DNA from: Rhodobiaceae bacterium
Lineage (GTDB): Bacteria > Pseudomonadota > Alphaproteobacteria > Micropepsales > Micropepsaceae
Length of the DNA stretch: 13,163 nucleotides
Assembly (NCBI GenBank): GCA_009885515.1
Contig: VFKO01000086.1
Location: 1-13,163 of the forward strand
Direction of reading: 5' to 3'
The position numbers and the translations under genes were made by a program. The notes under the pieces are model-generated. The model saw nothing but the letters and a program-made list of their open reading frames with translations, had not been told where the DNA came from and ran no database searches. Positions 1-7,656 of the stretch are shown here, in pieces (the stretch's first letter is position 1; the number at the start of each line of letters is the position of its first letter).

Positions 1-672
1 AGTCTGCTCGATGCACTCGCGCTGCCACCTTACTGGCGCGCCAAACTTCGCCGCCACGTCTGGAGCCCAGCCCGTCTCGCTGAATTGCTTACTGAACTGA
101 CCAGTCCTGCCGGCACCGGAAATGAATTCCTCGCCCGGATCGGGTCGCTTGCGCCAGTTGAAGCGCGCGCAGCGCTTGAAGCGGCACTGGCGCAGGACGG
201 CATCAAACCAATAGGCTTTCGCACCCTCGACGAAATCACCGAGCGCTTTCTGGAGCGCGCAGCCGAAGCCTCCATTGCGCGTCTGCCGCAAAGCACCGCC
301 GCACTGATCACCTCGTTTGCAGCCGTCAGCGTTCCTGCCACCCAGGCCATCGACACGTTGCACAAGCTGACGCGTGCCGCCGCCATATCTATCGATCCCG
401 CCATCGATGCTCTCAAGCATCGTTTCGAACTCCTCTCGAACTCCGGCTTCGATCTCGCCAAGGCAACTTTTGCCTCGCGCTTTGGCCGCAACATGGAATA
501 CTACACCGGCTTCGTCTTTGAGTTTCGCTCCGCCTCGGCAACCCCACCCGTCGCGGGCGGCGGCCGTTACGACAATTTGCTCACGGCCCTCGGCGCCGCC
601 AAACCCACGCCCGCCATCGGTCTTGCCATCTTCGGGGAACGTCTAGCAGTGGCACGCGGGGCCGCGTCATGA
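1..672 (+). CDS. hisZ: ATP phosphoribosyltransferase regulatory subunit HisZ (5' truncated by window edge)
   Basis: The frame is open from base 1, so the start lies outside the window and 223 C-terminal residues are visible. HisZ is a class II histidyl-tRNA-synthetase paralogue with no charging activity. It forms a hetero-octamer with short-form HisG and is needed for the first step of histidine synthesis. Visible family marks are the YYTGFVFEF segment (HisRS counterpart DYYTGxVFE) and the glycine-rich GGGRYDNLL motif near the C-terminus. The stop codon overlaps the hisG start (ATGA at 669-672), which implies translational coupling and supports HisZ over a true HisRS. The sequence ends soon after the GGGRYD block, without the HisRS anticodon-binding domain, as expected for HisZ. 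No frameshift is seen. Confidence 0.93.
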   Translation, partial: SLLDALALPPYWRAKLRRHVWSPARLAELLTELTSPAGTGNEFLARIGSLAPVEARAALEAALAQDGIKPIGFRTLDEITERFLERAAEASIARLPQSTAALITSFAAVSVPATQAIDTLHKLTRAAAISIDPAIDALKHRFELLSNSGFDLAKATFASRFGRNMEYYTGFVFEFRSASATPPVAGGGRYDNLLTALGAAKPTPAIGLAIFGERLAVARGAAS

Positions 673-1406
673 TACTGATCTTAGCCATTCCCTCCAAGGG
701 CCGCTTGCAGGAACAAACCCTCGACTATCTGGCCGCCGCAGGGCTTTCGATGCATCAATCGCGCGGTGTCCGCGACTATACCGCCAGTCTCGCCGGTATC
801 GACGGTATAACTATGTCCCTGAATTCAGCTGCCGAAATCGCCGATGATCTCATCGCCGGGAAAATCCATCTTGGCATAACCGGCGAAGACCTGCTCGCCG
901 AGCGCAGCGCCGGCAACCGCGTCCACAGCATAGAGCGTCTGGGCTTCGGGTGCGCAAATGTCATCGTCGCCGTCCCGCGCGCCTGGATCGACGTCTCCAC
1001 CATGGCCGATCTCGACGACGTGGCCGCCAGCTTCCACACCAGGCATCATCGCAAGCTTCGCGTCGCCACCAAATACGTAACCCTCGCGCGCAATTTCTTT
1101 GCCAGCCACGGCATCGCCGACTACCGCATTGTCGAAAGCCTTGGTGCCACCGAAGGCGCCCCCGCGTCGGGCACAGCTGAGGCCATCGTCGACATCACCA
1201 CATCAGGCGCAACGCTGACCGCCAACGATCTGAAGATCCTCAATGACGGCATCATCCTCAAAAGCCAGGCCGCCCTGACCGCCAGCCTGCGCGCCAACTG
1301 GACCACCGAATCCCGCACCGCCGCCCGCGCCCTGCTGGACCGAATTGCCGCTCCAGCGGACAATCATTTGTTTTCAACGCTCGAAGAGGCACTGAGAATC
1401 AAATAA
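669..1406 (+). CDS. hisG: ATP phosphoribosyltransferase catalytic subunit, short form
   Basis: This enzyme condenses ATP and PRPP to phosphoribosyl-ATP, the committed and feedback-controlled step of histidine synthesis, in the cytoplasm. The protein is 245 residues. It opens with the typical AIPSKGRLQEQTLDYL segment (about residues 6-21), has a substrate-binding stretch around HLGITGEDLL (67-76), and carries the HisG signature and PRPP loop EAIVDITTSGATL (171-183). It ends just after this region and lacks the C-terminal regulatory ACT-like domain of long-form HisG, which explains the dependence on the adjacent hisZ. The start is the ATG in the ATGA overlap with hisZ. A 15-bp inverted-repeat element begins 3 bp after the stop codon. 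Confidence 0.96.
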   Translation: MILILAIPSKGRLQEQTLDYLAAAGLSMHQSRGVRDYTASLAGIDGITMSLNSAAEIADDLIAGKIHLGITGEDLLAERSAGNRVHSIERLGFGCANVIVAVPRAWIDVSTMADLDDVAASFHTRHHRKLRVATKYVTLARNFFASHGIADYRIVESLGATEGAPASGTAEAIVDITTSGATLTANDLKILNDGIILKSQAALTASLRANWTTESRTAARALLDRIAAPADNHLFSTLEEALRIK

Positions 1407-1408
1407 AT

Positions 1409-1520
1409 TAACGGGACGCTATAATTAATTGATAGAATCATGATCCGATACTCCGTGCAGGCATTGGTGCCGCTCATCCTATCGAGATAGACAAGATGTG
1501 AGATCTATAGCGTCCCGTTA
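1409..1520. mobile_element. 112-bp element with perfect 15-bp terminal inverted repeats (MITE candidate)
   Basis: TAACGGGACGCTATA at 1409-1423 is repeated exactly, in inverted orientation, at 1506-1520. The termini flank about 82 bp of AT-richer DNA with no ORF. The element fills almost all of the gap between convergent hisG and the minus-strand oxidase. Both ends carry a TA dinucleotide, so it could be read as ACGGGACGCTATA termini flanked by a TA target duplication, as in IS630/Tc1-mariner-derived MITEs. The 82-nt loop and the lack of a T-tract make it a poor intrinsic terminator. Parentage is inference, because no transposase is present here. Confidence 0.6.
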
Positions 1521-1521
1521 T

Positions 1522-3144
1522 TCAACCCTCCGCCATCGCCCCGCGCACGCCAACGTCGCGCCCCGCCGGATCGATGAGCACGCCGGGGTTCAAGATCCCG
1601 CGCGGATCGACCGCCTTCTTCGCCGCGCGCAATGCTTCGCCAAACAGTGGCGGACACTCGAGCGCATAGCCCGGGCGATGATCGCGCCCAACCGCGTGAT
1701 GATGCGTGCTCGTGCCGCCCGCCGACACCACCACGTCGTTGGCCTCAGTCTTGATCGCGCGCCACTGCTCCATCAGCGCCTCGGGCCTGCCCATCGCCTG
1801 AAATGAGAAATAAGGCGCAGGCCCATCGGGATAGGCATGCGTGAACCGGCACGTCACATGGCCGGGCTTGCCCGTCACGCGCTTGAGCACCTCGTGCATG
1901 CGCCGCATCACCTCGGCATGAAACGCCGCAAAGCGATCCCACGTCACCGCCGTCTCGAACGTATCGACAATCACCCCCATCGGCGTCAGCACTTCCCGGT
2001 AATAGGGCGCGCGCAAAAACGCATTGCGCCAGGCACCAGAAGCGCCTTCGCGATGGCTGGTGGGCGCATCAACCACACCGCCATGATCGCGCACCAGCTC
2101 AACCCCGCGCGCCAGCTTGCCCTCTTGCGCATGATCGCCGCTCTCAAACGCCAGCACCAGCAACGACGCCGACCCGTCACCAGCCCCCGTGCCCGAAGCT
2201 TCCTGCGCATCGATCAGGCGGCAGTTCGCGGGGTGCAAGCCCGATTGCGCCAGCGCCCGCACCGCCTCGGCCCCTTTCAGGAAATCCGCAAACTTCACCG
2301 ACGCCGAGGCGCGAAACTTCGGCGTGTCTTGCAGGCGCACCCACGCCTCGGTGATCACGCCCAGAATCCCTTCCGAGCCCATGAACAACCGCTCCGGCTG
2401 CGGCCCTGCCCCTGAACCGGGTAGTCGTCGTGTCTCCATCAACCCCTGGGGTGTCACCACCCGCATCGCCTCGACGAAATCGTCGATATGCGTAAAGAGC
2501 GTCGCATAGTGTCCCCCAGAGCGTGTCGCAATCCACCCGCCCAGCGTCGAAAACTCAAAGCTTTGCGGAAAATGCCGCAAAGTCAAATCCTGCGGCTTCA
2601 ACTCCGCCTCAAGCGCCGGCCCAAAAGCACCCGCCTGAATGCGCGCGGCGCGACTTGTCCGGTCTACCTCAAGCACCCGCCCCATCCGCGCCATGTCGAG
2701 CGAGATCACGCCAGCGTACGCCTCGCCCACATCGCACTCGACCCCGCCGCAAACACTCGACCCGCCGCCAAATGGAATGACCGCCGCGTTTGTAGACGCC
2801 GCCCACTCGAGCACCGCCGCCACGTCGCCTTCATCGGCAGGATAAGCCACCACGTCGGGCGGGCAGGGGACATGGCGCTGAAACATCCGCACCGAGTCTG
2901 GGTAAGACTTGCCGTAAGCATGCACCAGCCGCTCGTAAACATCGCTCCGGCAAATCCCCGCCAGCGCCGCCGGTGGCGCAAGCCGCGGTGCCCGCAAGCC
3001 GAACTCCTCAACCTTGGGTGCCGCTTGCGGTGTCAACGCAACGCCGAAGCGCTGCCCGAACAGCTGCGCCAGAAACTGCACCTCGCCGTCGCTGACGGTT
3101 TGATCCTCAAGCCCCCAACCCCAAAACTTCCGCCGCGCCGTCAT
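1522..3144 (-). CDS. FAD-binding oxidase, alkyldihydroxyacetonephosphate synthase-like
   Basis: This 540-residue flavoprotein is of the PCMH/vanillyl-alcohol-oxidase type. The N-terminus RKFWGWGLED (5-14) and the overall motif order match the alkyl-DHAP-synthase-like branch. FAD-binding motifs are PFGGGSSVCGG (124-134), SFEFSTLGGWIATRSGGH (195-212) and GSEGILGVITEA (256-267). The C-terminal cap includes YYREVL (381-386), CRFTHAYPDG (432-441) and the HHHAVGRDHRPGY block (481-493), equivalent to the active-site HHH of AGPS. True AGPS makes ether-lipid precursors, but many bacterial relatives oxidise 2-hydroxyacids or unknown substrates, so the reaction is open. The start is well supported by AGGAG about 6 nt upstream on the minus strand (3151-3155). 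The gene is divergent from the transporter operon across 91 bp, suggesting a shared role or shared control. Confidence 0.85.
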   Translation of the reverse strand: MTARRKFWGWGLEDQTVSDGEVQFLAQLFGQRFGVALTPQAAPKVEEFGLRAPRLAPPAALAGICRSDVYERLVHAYGKSYPDSVRMFQRHVPCPPDVVAYPADEGDVAAVLEWAASTNAAVIPFGGGSSVCGGVECDVGEAYAGVISLDMARMGRVLEVDRTSRAARIQAGAFGPALEAELKPQDLTLRHFPQSFEFSTLGGWIATRSGGHYATLFTHIDDFVEAMRVVTPQGLMETRRLPGSGAGPQPERLFMGSEGILGVITEAWVRLQDTPKFRASASVKFADFLKGAEAVRALAQSGLHPANCRLIDAQEASGTGAGDGSASLLVLAFESGDHAQEGKLARGVELVRDHGGVVDAPTSHREGASGAWRNAFLRAPYYREVLTPMGVIVDTFETAVTWDRFAAFHAEVMRRMHEVLKRVTGKPGHVTCRFTHAYPDGPAPYFSFQAMGRPEALMEQWRAIKTEANDVVVSAGGTSTHHHAVGRDHRPGYALECPPLFGEALRAAKKAVDPRGILNPGVLIDPAGRDVGVRGAMAEG

Positions 3145-3235
3145 CGTGCTCTCCTCTCAACAATACGGATTTGCGTGAAAGCGCGCCTTAGGTCAATGTA
3201 GAACCCGTAGAGACGATCAACCAGGATTTCCAATA

Positions 3236-4543
3236 ATGAGCGCCACCAGCGCCACGCCTTCGCCTGCCGCCGCCCACCTTTCTGACTTCGAGAAAGCGTA
3301 TGTGCTGTTTCTGTTGCTGCTGGTCTACATCTCGAACTATGCCGACCGCATTCTCCTGGGGATTCTGCTGCCCTACATCAAAGCCGAGTTCAACCTCAAC
3401 GACACCCAGCTGGGTTTTCTCCACGGCACAGCCTTCGCCATTTTCTACGCCACCCTGGGCGTCCCCATCGCCATCTATGCCGACCGGGGCAATCGAAAAT
3501 TCGTCATCGTCGCCGCCACCACCATTTGGTCCGCCATGACCTATGTCTGCGGCACAGCCCAAAGCTATTGGCAACTCGTCTTCGCCCGCATCGGCGTCGG
3601 CGTCGGCGAAGCAGGCTCAAACCCGCCATCGCACTCCATCATCTCCGACCTGTTCACTTTGAAATACAGGGGCACCGCACTCGCCATCTTCTCGCAAGGC
3701 GTCTCATTGGGTATCGTTGTCGGTCTCTACGGCGGCGCCCAGATCGCCGCCGAGTATGGCTGGCGCATGGCCTTCTATGCGCTGGGTCTGCCCGGCATTT
3801 TGATCGCACTGCTCGTCTTGCTCACCATGAAGGAGCCACAACGCGGCGCCTCCGAGGGCCGCACAATGACCGGCCAGCCGCCGTCGATTGTCACCACATT
3901 CAAGTTCATCGCCTCGCAAAAATCCCTTGTGCACATTCTCGCCGGTGCCACGCTGACGACCCTTGTCGGATACTCGGGTGTCTTGTGGTGGCCCTCCTTC
4001 ATCATGCGCTCGCACGGGCTCAGCCCCGCCGACATGAGCGCCTTTCTCGCCCTCGTTTTCGGCTTGGGTTCTGGCTTCGGTATTTTTCTCGGCGGTTTCT
4101 TGTCGGACTATTTCGGCCGCCGGGATGTCAAACTCATGCCCCGCGTCGTCGCCATTGCAATTCTCTTGGGATTGCCGTTTGGCGCCGCCCTCTACCTTGT
4201 CGACGACTCCAGCCTTGTCTTCCTCATTATCGGCATCCCGGCGGCTGCAGGCGGCATGTATCTGGGCCCCAGTATCGCCATGGTGCAAAGCCTCGTCGCC
4301 GTGCGGATGCGGACCGTCGCCTCGGCTTTGTTTCTGTTCATCATCAACCTGATCGGTATGGGCCTGGGCTCCCTCATCATCGGCGCCCTCTCCGACGGCA
4401 TGACGCCGCAACTAGGCCAGGACGCGCTGCGCTATGCGCTGCTCATCATCATGGTCTTCAATGTCTGGGCCGTCTATCACTACTGGCGCGCCGGCCCTTA
4501 TATGCAAGCCGACCTGAAGCGCGCAGCGGAGGCTTCTGCATAA
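3236..4543 (+). CDS. MFS transporter, spinster-type
   Basis: This is a 435-residue inner-membrane secondary transporter with about 12 hydrophobic segments. The first begins after a short polar N-terminus (about residues 20-45). The loop 2-3 motif A appears as YADRGNRK (81-88). The spinster-like signature is NYADR at the end of TM1 (34-38) plus RIGVGVGEAGSNPPSHSIIS (118-137) around TM4-5. Substrates of bacterial spinster-type carriers are mostly unknown. From its neighbours (aminotransferase 4 bp downstream, then a glutamine-synthetase-like ligase), uptake or export of an amine or amino-acid derivative is the simplest inference. AGGA lies about 9 nt before the ATG. It is the first gene of the plus-strand operon 3236-7532. 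Confidence 0.88.
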   Translation: MSATSATPSPAAAHLSDFEKAYVLFLLLLVYISNYADRILLGILLPYIKAEFNLNDTQLGFLHGTAFAIFYATLGVPIAIYADRGNRKFVIVAATTIWSAMTYVCGTAQSYWQLVFARIGVGVGEAGSNPPSHSIISDLFTLKYRGTALAIFSQGVSLGIVVGLYGGAQIAAEYGWRMAFYALGLPGILIALLVLLTMKEPQRGASEGRTMTGQPPSIVTTFKFIASQKSLVHILAGATLTTLVGYSGVLWWPSFIMRSHGLSPADMSAFLALVFGLGSGFGIFLGGFLSDYFGRRDVKLMPRVVAIAILLGLPFGAALYLVDDSSLVFLIIGIPAAAGGMYLGPSIAMVQSLVAVRMRTVASALFLFIINLIGMGLGSLIIGALSDGMTPQLGQDALRYALLIIMVFNVWAVYHYWRAGPYMQADLKRAAEASA

Positions 4544-4547
4544 AATC

Positions 4548-5915
4548 TTGAGCACCAGCTTCACCGAATCTGCTATCGCCCGCCTCACGCAGCGCGAACG
4601 CGCGCGCTTTACGGCCGCCAACCCAATCTCTGCCAAACTCGCAAGCGACGCCAAGCGCTCGCTGTTTGGCGGTGTGCCGATGCACTGGATGGCCGACTGG
4701 CCGACGCCGTTTCCGCTCTTCGTCGCTCACGCCAAAGGCGCCCGCTTCACCGACGCAGACGGTAACGACTACATCGACTTCTGCCTCGGCGACACCGGCG
4801 CCATGTTCGGCCACGCCCCCGACGCGGTCGCCAGCGCCATCCGCGAACAATCCGAGCGCGGCTACACGACCATGCTTCCAGGCGAAGATGCTGTGTGGGT
4901 GGGCGAAGAACTCGCACGCCGCTTTGGCTTGCCGTTCTGGCAAGTGACAGCCACCGCCACCGACGCCAACCGCTACGCCCTGCGCTGGGCCCGCGCCATC
5001 ACCGGACGCGAAAAGATTCTGGTCTTTGACGGCGCCTATCATGGCACGGTCGAAGAAACCCTCGTGCGCCTGCAAAACGGCAAGCCAGTCGCCCGCCCTG
5101 GCCAACTCGGCAGCGTCACGGATTTCGAACGCACAACCACAGTCGTCGAATTCAACGACCTCGAAGCGCTCGAACGCGCGCTCGCCACGAAGGAAATCGC
5201 AGCGGTCATCGCCGAGCCGGCGCTGACCAACATCGGAATGGTCTTACCCGACCCCGGCTTCCACGAAGCCCTGCGCACCCTCACGCGTCAACACGGCACG
5301 CTGCTCATCATCGACGAAACCCACACCATCTCCACCGGCCCCGGTGGCTGGACGAAGGCCTTCAACCTCAATCCAGACATCTTCGTCCTGGGCAAACCCA
5401 TCGCCGGCGGCATCCCTTGCGCCGTCTTCGGTGTTACCGCCGATGTCGCCGCCCGCATGACAGCCGCACGCGATCAAGCCTCCAGCATCGGCCACGGCCA
5501 TTCCGGCATGGGCACAACCCTCTCGGCCAACGCCTTCGCCATGCACGCCATGCGCGCCAACTTGACCCATGTGATGACGGACGCAGCCTACGCCCGCATG
5601 ATCCCGCTGGCCGAAAGAATGCGTGGCCAACTCGACCAAACATTCAAAGCGCAAAACCTCGCTTGGTCCGTCACCCAGATCGGCGCCCGCTGCGAATTCC
5701 AATTCTGCGCCAAACCGCCCCGCACCGGCCGTCAGGCCGAAGCCTCGTTCCACGACAGCCTTGAAAAATGCCTGCACTTGAGCCTTCTCAACCGAGGCGT
5801 CATGATTACACCCTTTCACAACATGATGCTGGTATGCGCCCAAACTGAACCACGCGATATCGACAAACTTGTGCTATCGCTCTCCCAAATCATCGATGAG
5901 TTGCAAAATGCTTGA
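4548..5915 (+). CDS. Class III (PLP-dependent) aminotransferase, glutamate-1-semialdehyde aminomutase-like
   Basis: This 455-residue fold-type I PLP enzyme shows the expected GDTGAMFGHAPDAV segment, the phosphate-binding/substrate region VTATATDANRYALRWAR, FDGAYHG, the cofactor Asp in IIDETHT (D256) and the Schiff-base Lys in LGKPIAGG (K283). The layout resembles glutamate-1-semialdehyde aminomutase-like proteins. The operon context with an amine-type ligase and a transporter argues for catabolic transamination instead of tetrapyrrole synthesis. The start is a TTG at 4548, 4 bp after the transporter stop. The residues from there (ESAIARLTQRERARFTAANP) look like a normal family N-terminus and no upstream ATG is near. 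A GGAGG at 4528-4532 lies 15 nt upstream, which is far for a ribosome site. The 3' end overlaps the next gene by 8 nt. Confidence 0.88.
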   Translation: MSTSFTESAIARLTQRERARFTAANPISAKLASDAKRSLFGGVPMHWMADWPTPFPLFVAHAKGARFTDADGNDYIDFCLGDTGAMFGHAPDAVASAIREQSERGYTTMLPGEDAVWVGEELARRFGLPFWQVTATATDANRYALRWARAITGREKILVFDGAYHGTVEETLVRLQNGKPVARPGQLGSVTDFERTTTVVEFNDLEALERALATKEIAAVIAEPALTNIGMVLPDPGFHEALRTLTRQHGTLLIIDETHTISTGPGGWTKAFNLNPDIFVLGKPIAGGIPCAVFGVTADVAARMTAARDQASSIGHGHSGMGTTLSANAFAMHAMRANLTHVMTDAAYARMIPLAERMRGQLDQTFKAQNLAWSVTQIGARCEFQFCAKPPRTGRQAEASFHDSLEKCLHLSLLNRGVMITPFHNMMLVCAQTEPRDIDKLVLSLSQIIDELQNA

Positions 5916-7284
5916 CCCGAAAAAACAAAACGACCCGATGCACGAGCTGGAAGTCTTCCTCAAAAAACACCCGGATATAGAACTCGTCCACGTTATCCTC
6001 ACCGACCCCGTCGGCATTCAGCGTGGCAAAGGCTTGCGCCCGCACGAACTTAGATCGGTATTTGAAACAGGCCGCGCCTTCCCGGCCTCCATGTTTGCTC
6101 TCACTGTGCTGGGGGAAGACGTCGAGGAAGCAGGCTTGTTGTGGGAGATCGGCGACCGCGATTGTTTCGCCATGCCCATACCCGGCACCTTGAAGCGTAC
6201 GCCGTGGCTGGAGAAAACGGGCCAAGTCTATCTCGCCTTCAAAAGCGACTCCGGCCCAATCGCCTCAGCCGATCCGCGCCTGCGCCTCTCAAACGTTGCC
6301 GACCGCATGAAAACCGATGGCTTCCACCCGGTGCTCGCCATCGAACTCGAGTTTTATCTCCTCGACAAAGAGGCCGCGCGCAACGGCAAGATCCAGCCGG
6401 CCCTGGCACCCGGCGGTCTCTACAACGACCAGATCCAGGTCTACTCGATCCAGGAGCTCGACGACTTCGATCCGTTCCTGCGCGAACTTTATGCTGCTTG
6501 CGATGCGCAAAACCTTCCCGCCGAAAGCGTCATCTCGGAATATGCGCCGGGCCAGATGGAAATCACGCTCACCCATCGCGCCGACGCACTTCAGGCCGTG
6601 GACGAAGCCATCCAGTACAAGCGCCTCGTCAAAGGTGTCGCCGAAAATCACGGCATGATCGCCTGCTTCATGGCCAAACCCTTCTCCGACACCGCCGGTT
6701 CGGGCATGCACATCCACCTCAGCCTGAATGACGACAAGGGCAACAACCAGTTCGCCAGCGACGAACCGGCAGGCGGCCCCCTGCTTCGTCACTCGATAGG
6801 CGGGATGGCCGCCACCATCAATGACTGCATGGCGATCTTTGCCCCCAACGCCAATTCATACCGCCGCTTCCGGCGCAACACCTATGCCCCTGTTGCTCCC
6901 ACCTGGGGCGTCAACAACCGCACTGTGTCACTGAGAATACCAGCTGGCCCCGCCAAAAGCCGCCACGTCGAACACCGCATCTCGGGCGCCGACGCCAACC
7001 CTTATCTGGCCGCCGCCGCCGTCCTTGCCGGCATGCATCACGGCATCAAAAACAAGATCGACCCCGGCCCCGCCACCACCGGCAACGGCTATCTGACCAA
7101 GACCGAAGGCCTGATGCTCAACTGGTACGACGCCCTCGACAGCTTCGAAGACTCGCCCTTCATCAAAGACTATTTCAGCGCCGACTTCGTCAAGATTTTC
7201 TCGGCCGTAAAGCGCGCCGAATGCGAACGCTTCTTCGCCCAAGTCACCGACTTCGACTACAGATGGCACCTGCGGACGGCGTGA
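5908..7284 (+). CDS. Glutamine synthetase-like ligase (gamma-glutamyl-amine synthetase type)
   Basis: The protein has 458 residues and belongs to the glutamine synthetase superfamily; GlnA, PuuA (gamma-glutamylputrescine), IpuC (isopropylamine) and TdnQ/AtdA1 (aniline) share this fold. Catalytic landmarks are ELEFYLLD (E146/E148), SEYAPGQMEI (E211/E218), GSGMHIHLSL (H268), NSYRRFRRNTYAP with WGVNNRTVSLRIP (316-345) and VEHRISGADANPY (354-366). The C-terminal adenylylation site of GlnA-type enzymes is not apparent, and the overall form fits PuuA-like ligases, so I infer ATP-dependent gamma-glutamylation of an amine. I chose the ATG at 5908 because it overlaps the aminotransferase stop (ATGCTTGA), which suggests coupling. 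An ATG at 5938 is possible, but the longer reading from 5869 overlaps the upstream gene too far. Confidence 0.88.
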   Translation: MLDPKKQNDPMHELEVFLKKHPDIELVHVILTDPVGIQRGKGLRPHELRSVFETGRAFPASMFALTVLGEDVEEAGLLWEIGDRDCFAMPIPGTLKRTPWLEKTGQVYLAFKSDSGPIASADPRLRLSNVADRMKTDGFHPVLAIELEFYLLDKEAARNGKIQPALAPGGLYNDQIQVYSIQELDDFDPFLRELYAACDAQNLPAESVISEYAPGQMEITLTHRADALQAVDEAIQYKRLVKGVAENHGMIACFMAKPFSDTAGSGMHIHLSLNDDKGNNQFASDEPAGGPLLRHSIGGMAATINDCMAIFAPNANSYRRFRRNTYAPVAPTWGVNNRTVSLRIPAGPAKSRHVEHRISGADANPYLAAAAVLAGMHHGIKNKIDPGPATTGNGYLTKTEGLMLNWYDALDSFEDSPFIKDYFSADFVKIFSAVKRAECERFFAQVTDFDYRWHLRTA

Positions 7285-7289
7285 AGCCT

Positions 7290-7532
7290 ATGGAAGATCT
7301 CGCCAACATCATCGCTGTCCTGTTTGCCGCCTGGATCGCTTCGGGCGTGGCACTCCTGCTTCTCGCATCTCTGGCACCGGCTGCGTGGAGCCGGACACTT
7401 CGCGTGGCGATCATGCTCGTGGCGACAACCATGACTGAGGTCCTCACCGGCGCACTCTTCGGCATTGGGCTCGCGGCGGTAGCAGCACCCGCCGCCGCGC
7501 TCACCATCTACCTCGGCGCCAGACGCGGGTAA
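7290..7532 (+). CDS. Small two-helix membrane protein, unknown function
   Basis: This 80-residue protein has two hydrophobic stretches (about residues 7-30 and 38-75) separated by a short WSRTLR turn, and ends in ARRG. I do not recognise a family. It begins 5 bp after the ligase stop. A GTG at 7281 in the same frame overlaps that stop (GTGA) and would add three residues. A longer reading from 7221 would run inside the ligase and is unlikely. As the last gene of the transporter-aminotransferase-ligase operon it may be an accessory membrane subunit, but it could also be an incidental ORF. Confidence 0.55.
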   Translation: MEDLANIIAVLFAAWIASGVALLLLASLAPAAWSRTLRVAIMLVATTMTEVLTGALFGIGLAAVAAPAAALTIYLGARRG

Positions 7533-7656
7533 ATTTCTTGGCTGCGCGTTGTCGTCTGCGTTCCAAGGCGAATTCAGTCGCACACCGCCAGCCAATTTGT
7601 ACGCGCGACGCGGGTCTGCTAAGTGATCTCCGTTATCGGCAAACGGGGGGGCGTCA

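Noticed and set aside
1409..1520. Bidirectional intrinsic terminator for hisG and the oxidase gene
   Set aside because: The arms are 82 nt apart and no T-tract follows either arm; a mobile-element reading fits better.
1837..3201. Long plus-strand ORFs opposite the FAD oxidase
   Set aside because: They are Arg/Pro/His-rich shadows of a well-supported minus-strand gene with intact FAD motifs.
3704..4411. Minus-strand ORF of 235 codons opposite the MFS gene
   Set aside because: It is Asp/Glu/Gly/His-rich antisense of membrane-helix codons with no motif; the transporter frame is clear.
5869..5907. Upstream start for the glutamine-synthetase-like gene
   Set aside because: It would extend the overlap with the aminotransferase to 47 nt, and the added residues do not resemble the family.
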